This document shows, in pieces, positions 12,430 to 14,722 of a stretch of 14,722 nucleotides of DNA (position 1 is its first letter; every line of letters starts with the position of its first letter). The position numbers were made by a program, and so were the translations under genes. The notes under the pieces are model-generated. The model did not search any database, was not told where the DNA came from, and saw only the letters and a program-made list of their open reading frames with translations. Source of the DNA: an uncultured Candidatus Saccharibacteria bacterium (GTDB taxonomy: Bacteria; Patescibacteria; Saccharimonadia; Saccharimonadales; UBA6022); contig CAMLED010000016.1 of NCBI GenBank assembly GCA_946479115.1, positions 1-14,722 on the forward strand, given 5' to 3'.

Positions 12430-12458
12430 ATAATAACATATTTAGTGTATATAATCAA
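12430..12458 (-). promoter_or_regulatory. Promoter of the operon 12383-11993
   Basis: On the minus strand TTGATT (12458-12453), 17 bp, TATTAT (12435-12430), extended -10 TGT. The -35 lies in the T-tract of the rplK terminator, so termination and restart are only a few bases apart. Confidence 0.65.
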
Positions 12459-12459
12459 A

Positions 12460-12484
12460 ATACCGCCGCATAGTGCGACGGTAT
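12460..12484 (-). terminator. Terminator of rplK
   Basis: On the minus strand ATACCG-T-CGC pairs with GCG-G-CGGTAT around ACTAT with one mismatch, then TTTTGATT. It lies 20 nt after the rplK stop. Confidence 0.85.
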
Positions 12485-12504
12485 TCATAGATTGATCGGT
12501 CGAT

Positions 12505-12930
12505 TTATTCGACGACTTCAACGCCCATTGAACGTGCAGAGCCAGCGATGATTTTTACGCGGCCATCCATGTCGATAGCGTTAAGGTGATCTTTTTTAAG
12601 TTCAGCAATTTCTTCGAGCTGCGCGCGAGTAATCTTACCAACTTTTTCAGCGTGTGGCTTGCCACTGCCTTTTTTGATACCAATTTTTTCACGAATGATA
12701 TCGTCAACTGGCTGACCAAGTGACTTCCATGTGAAAGTACGGTCTTCGAACACTTGCATGTGAACGATAACGTCTTTACCCATGTCACCCTTAGTAGCGT
12801 CGTTAAATGGATTAATGAAATCCATCATGTTAAGACCCCATTGACCTAGGGTTGAACCAACTGGAGGACCTGCAGTCGCGCGGCCAGCTGGAATACGGAG
12901 TTTTAGGTTACCGATAATTTTCTTTGCCAT
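12505..12930 (-). CDS. rplK: 50S ribosomal protein L11
   Basis: This 141-aa protein is L11, part of the GTPase-associated centre with 23S rRNA. The N-terminal domain shows RIPAGRATAGPPVGSTLGQW and NMMDFINPFNDAT. The C-terminal rRNA-binding domain has KKGSGKPHAEKVGKITRAQL, AELKKDHLNAID and AGSARSMGVEVVE. The segment that is usually RSFTFxxKTPP is changed to RTFTWKSLGQPVDDIIREK, which alters the hinge region. ATG 12930 has GAAGGA upstream; the open frame runs on upstream through the promoter and is not translated. It is a single-gene unit between nusG and rplA. Confidence 0.97.
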   Translation of the reverse strand: MAKKIIGNLKLRIPAGRATAGPPVGSTLGQWGLNMMDFINPFNDATKGDMGKDVIVHMQVFEDRTFTWKSLGQPVDDIIREKIGIKKGSGKPHAEKVGKITRAQLEEIAELKKDHLNAIDMDGRVKIIAGSARSMGVEVVE

Positions 12931-12986
12931 AATTTTCCTTCTTGTACTAAATATTATTGAAGCGATATTTAGTGCGTAACTGATAC

Positions 12987-13015
12987 ATAGTATCAAAAAT
13001 ACGCGCACAATACAA
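12987..13015 (-). promoter_or_regulatory. Promoter of rplK, with a palindrome over the -10
   Basis: On the minus strand TTGTAT (13015-13010), 17 bp, TACTAT (12992-12987), extended -10 TGA. The -10 lies inside the near-perfect palindrome TGATACATAGTATCA (12981-12995), a possible operator. Confidence 0.65.
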
Positions 13016-13038
13016 TATACGTACATCTATCAAGCTGG

Positions 13039-13067
13039 TTGCGAAAAATACAATAAAATGATATTAT
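13039..13067 (+). promoter_or_regulatory. Promoter giving a leaderless mRNA at 13077
   Basis: TTGCGA (13039-13044), 17 bp, TATTAT (13062-13067), extended -10 TGA. The expected RNA start near 13074 rules out ATG 13068 and leaves ATG 13077 with almost no leader. Confidence 0.7.
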
Positions 13068-13076
13068 ATGATTAAT

Positions 13077-13883
13077 ATGGAACACCAACAAAATGACCAT
13101 TCAAATTCGAATGATGATTTAGATGCAATAATACACGATATATTAAACCAGGCTCAAAATGAAGAGCTTGATTATATTTCGTCAAATGACACAGACGTGC
13201 AGCGTCTTGACCTGCTGACGGCACAGGCAGAAGCGTTTTTTGAAAAGTATTGTGTCGATAATGAACTTTTGTCAGAAAACTTAATCAGTGGTCTTTTAGA
13301 TGGCCATTCGTTAGACTTTTATGATTCGCTTGATGATGTTGATCGTGATAAAATGATTATTTTTCGGTCTATAGCGGCTACACATAGTTACTTATATATT
13401 TGTGAACAGGATAATCATTATGTTACGTATGGCGAGGGTATAGAGAATGTACAAAAGCTTATAGGGGAAGTAGCGCAAGTATTCTCAACTGAGTATGATC
13501 GCTCCCGATGGTACAAGGCTATCCGTGAAACCATCTTACCTCTTGTTAATGAGGTGTCAGAGATCGATTTGGATTCTGCTATTGAGCAAGCGGATTTGCT
13601 TAAAAGTATCCAGGATATAGAAGACAGCAAGAGCGCTGATGAAAAAAATATGAGACAGGCAGCCTACGAGGTTGTTATCAATTTTTTAGAATCAAAGTAT
13701 GGTATTCATGACGACATGCAAAAAGTAGCACGACTGGTCGTTACCGTTGCTAAGATTCGCTATTTAGGTGGCGGTTTGGATATTTACGAAGATCAACTGA
13801 ATACGTATCTTGACAGGTATCCATTAGCTGAGACCTGTGTTGATGCAACGGTTCAGTTTATTAGCAGTCATCTCGATCGCTAG
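13077..13883 (+). CDS. Unknown acidic 268-aa protein
   Basis: I do not recognise this protein. It is soluble and strongly acidic, mostly helical, with a polar N-terminus (HQQNDHSNSNDDLDAIIHD). The middle has SLDDVDRDKMIIFRSIAATH and EYDRSRWYKAIRETILPLV. A late segment, YEVVINFLESKYG followed by ARLVVTVAKIRYLGGG, and the end AETCVDATVQFISSHLDR suggest a compact helical domain. ATG 13077 is chosen over 13068 because the latter directly touches the -10. There is no Shine-Dalgarno site, so it is probably leaderless. Its stop (TAG 13881-13883) overlaps the stop of the opposing gene within CTAG. Confidence 0.85.
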   Translation: MEHQQNDHSNSNDDLDAIIHDILNQAQNEELDYISSNDTDVQRLDLLTAQAEAFFEKYCVDNELLSENLISGLLDGHSLDFYDSLDDVDRDKMIIFRSIAATHSYLYICEQDNHYVTYGEGIENVQKLIGEVAQVFSTEYDRSRWYKAIRETILPLVNEVSEIDLDSAIEQADLLKSIQDIEDSKSADEKNMRQAAYEVVINFLESKYGIHDDMQKVARLVVTVAKIRYLGGGLDIYEDQLNTYLDRYPLAETCVDATVQFISSHLDR

Positions 13884-14185
13884 CGCGTCATGTCTGGTTG
13901 TATCGATGACCAGACGTACCCATTCCGTAGTTCTACGTCATTGCATAAAGGTTTAGCTAAATAGCGGATTTCATTAGGAGCTTGAGATTTTAGTGCAAAA
14001 TCGACACTTAGTGTCTTGCCGGCCGCAAGACGACCTAGCTGAGACAGTGTCCCCTCGAATGTGTCACCATAACCATATTCATGTTCAAGCTCTGGCAGCG
14101 CACCATTGCCATCCACGAGGTATTTAGGTGGATGCTCCTCATTAGGTATAACAGCGCGAACAATTTTCTTTGGTAGTGATTCCAT
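13880..14185 (-). CDS. Unknown 101-aa protein downstream of nusG
   Basis: I do not recognise this protein. It looks like a small beta-rich domain: IVRAVIPNEEHPPKYLVDG, then GYGDTFEGTLSQLGRLAAG, TLSVDFALKSQ, and a C-terminal LCNDVELRNGYVWSSIQPD. It has no membrane helix and no signal peptide. AGGGA lies 7 nt before the ATG. It begins 23 nt after the nusG terminator, on the same strand; whether it depends on read-through or a weak local promoter is unclear. Its stop overlaps that of the convergent 13077 gene by 4 bp. Confidence 0.75.
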   Translation of the reverse strand: MESLPKKIVRAVIPNEEHPPKYLVDGNGALPELEHEYGYGDTFEGTLSQLGRLAAGKTLSVDFALKSQAPNEIRYLAKPLCNDVELRNGYVWSSIQPDMTR

Positions 14186-14207
14186 ATCTATTCCCTATCC
14201 TATAAAA

Positions 14208-14227
14208 ACACCTCCCGGAGGAGGTGT
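14208..14227 (-). terminator. Terminator of nusG
   Basis: ACACCTCC pairs perfectly with GGAGGTGT around a 4-nt loop; on the minus strand TTTTTATA follows. It is 11 nt past the nusG stop. Confidence 0.9.
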
Positions 14228-14237
14228 GAAAATGTAA

Positions 14238-14722
14238 TTAAACTTTTGTAACTTGCAGTGCGTCGAGTTCGACCGGAGTGTCGCGGCCAAACATGCTGAC
14301 CATGACCTTGATCTTACCTTTTTGGGTATCGATCTCGGCGATTGATCCATCAAAGCCTTTGAATGGACCGTCGACGATGCTGACCACTTCGCCTTCTCTG
14401 AAGTCGATCTGGTGCTTTGGATCTTCAACGCCCATGCGCTTCTTGATCTTGTTGATTTCACTGTCTGATACCGGTGTCGGAGTAGTGTCAGTACCAACAA
14501 AGCCAGTGACACCAGGGGTATTTCGGACGATGTACCATGTCTCGTCAGTCAGTTTCATTTCAACGAGGGCGTAACCCTGGAAGATTTTCTTTTCAACAAC
14601 TTTGCGTTTGCCGTTCTTGATTTCGATTTGCTTTTCTTTTGGTACCATGACGTCAAAGATTTTATCGGCCATGTCGACGGCGTTAATACGCTGACGGATG
14701 CTATCGGCTACTTTTTCTTCGT
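14238..14722 (-). CDS. nusG: Transcription antitermination factor NusG (5' end outside the window)
   Basis: This is NusG, which binds RNA polymerase and couples transcription to translation or termination. The visible part begins within the N-terminal NGN domain (EEKVADSIRQRINAVD) and includes KNGKRKVVEKKIFQGY, VEMKLTDETWYIVRNTPG and VTGFVGTDTTPTPVSD. It ends with the KOW domain (REGEVVSIVDGPFKGFDGSI through GRDTPVELDALQVTKV). The frame is open to the window edge, and the ATG at 14672 (MADKIF) lies within the NGN domain, so it is not the start. Gene order nusG then rplK is kept, but with about 1.3 kb of other genes between. Confidence 0.95.
   Translation of the reverse strand, partial: EEKVADSIRQRINAVDMADKIFDVMVPKEKQIEIKNGKRKVVEKKIFQGYALVEMKLTDETWYIVRNTPGVTGFVGTDTTPTPVSDSEINKIKKRMGVEDPKHQIDFREGEVVSIVDGPFKGFDGSIAEIDTQKGKIKVMVSMFGRDTPVELDALQVTKV

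Noticed and set aside
12931..13026. 32-residue N-terminal extension of L11
   Set aside because: The rplK promoter lies inside it, and ATG 12930 has the ribosome site and the normal L11 start.
14238..14672. Full-length 144-aa NusG starting at ATG 14672
   Set aside because: NGN-domain sequence continues in frame to the window edge, so this is an internal methionine and the gene is cut by the window.
1..14722. UGA recoded as glycine or tryptophan
   Set aside because: TGA ends well-defined genes (11564 gene, transglutaminase-like gene) and all genes read through cleanly with the standard bacterial code.
1..14722. CRISPR arrays, tRNA or rRNA genes
   Set aside because: No regularly spaced repeats, cloverleaf T-loops or conserved rRNA segments were found on either strand, apart from the L1-site mimic before rplA.

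Overview
The window looks like part of a compact genome of moderate GC from the Candidate Phyla Radiation, most likely Ca. Saccharibacteria (TM7). This is inferred from the protein style (ribosomal proteins with lineage-specific tails, many unrecognised small proteins, very tight spacing), not from a database search. TGA is used as an ordinary stop (for example at 11843-11845 and 9886-9888), so the UGA-glycine code of Gracilibacteria/SR1 does not apply. No rRNA, tRNA, transposase, integrase or CRISPR array was seen.

Backbone: the minus strand carries nusG (cut by the right edge), rplK, rplA, rplJ and rplL in the order found in most bacteria. Here the usually contiguous run is spread over 14.7 kb, and rplK, rplA and rplJL each have their own promoter and terminator. 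rplJL has an L10-leader-type attenuator, and rplA has a leader that resembles the L1 site of 23S rRNA.

Insertions: (1) 1.28-7.04 kb, between rplJ and rplA, holds a small coiled-coil gene, a 346-aa unknown gene, a thymidylate module and a 258-aa unknown gene. The module is a minus operon Nudix-dcd-tmk that diverges from folA, with thyA convergent to folA. Together they would turn dCTP into dUTP, dUMP, dTMP and dTDP and recycle dihydrofolate. (2) 8.19-12.4 kb, between rplA and rplK, holds a set of small plus-strand membrane-protein genes that share a promoter and 5'UTR design. They surround a minus-strand operon of a transglutaminase-like protein plus a 68-aa protein; a further minus operon of two tiny genes lies next to rplK. 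(3) 13.0-14.2 kb, between rplK and nusG, holds an acidic 268-aa unknown gene and a 101-aa unknown gene whose stop codons overlap.

Regulation: nearly every promoter I could place has an extended -10 (TGn before the hexamer), many with a TTGC-type -35. Three genes (1733, folA at 4708, 13077) appear to be transcribed from, or very near, their start codons as leaderless mRNAs, while others have strong Shine-Dalgarno sites. The signals most worth follow-up are the shared 5'UTR element TCCAGGGTCACGTACG of the membrane-protein genes, the L10 and L1 autoregulatory leaders, a possible translational switch before thyA, an N-terminal extension on L1, and a ThyA that resembles actinobacterial ThyA.
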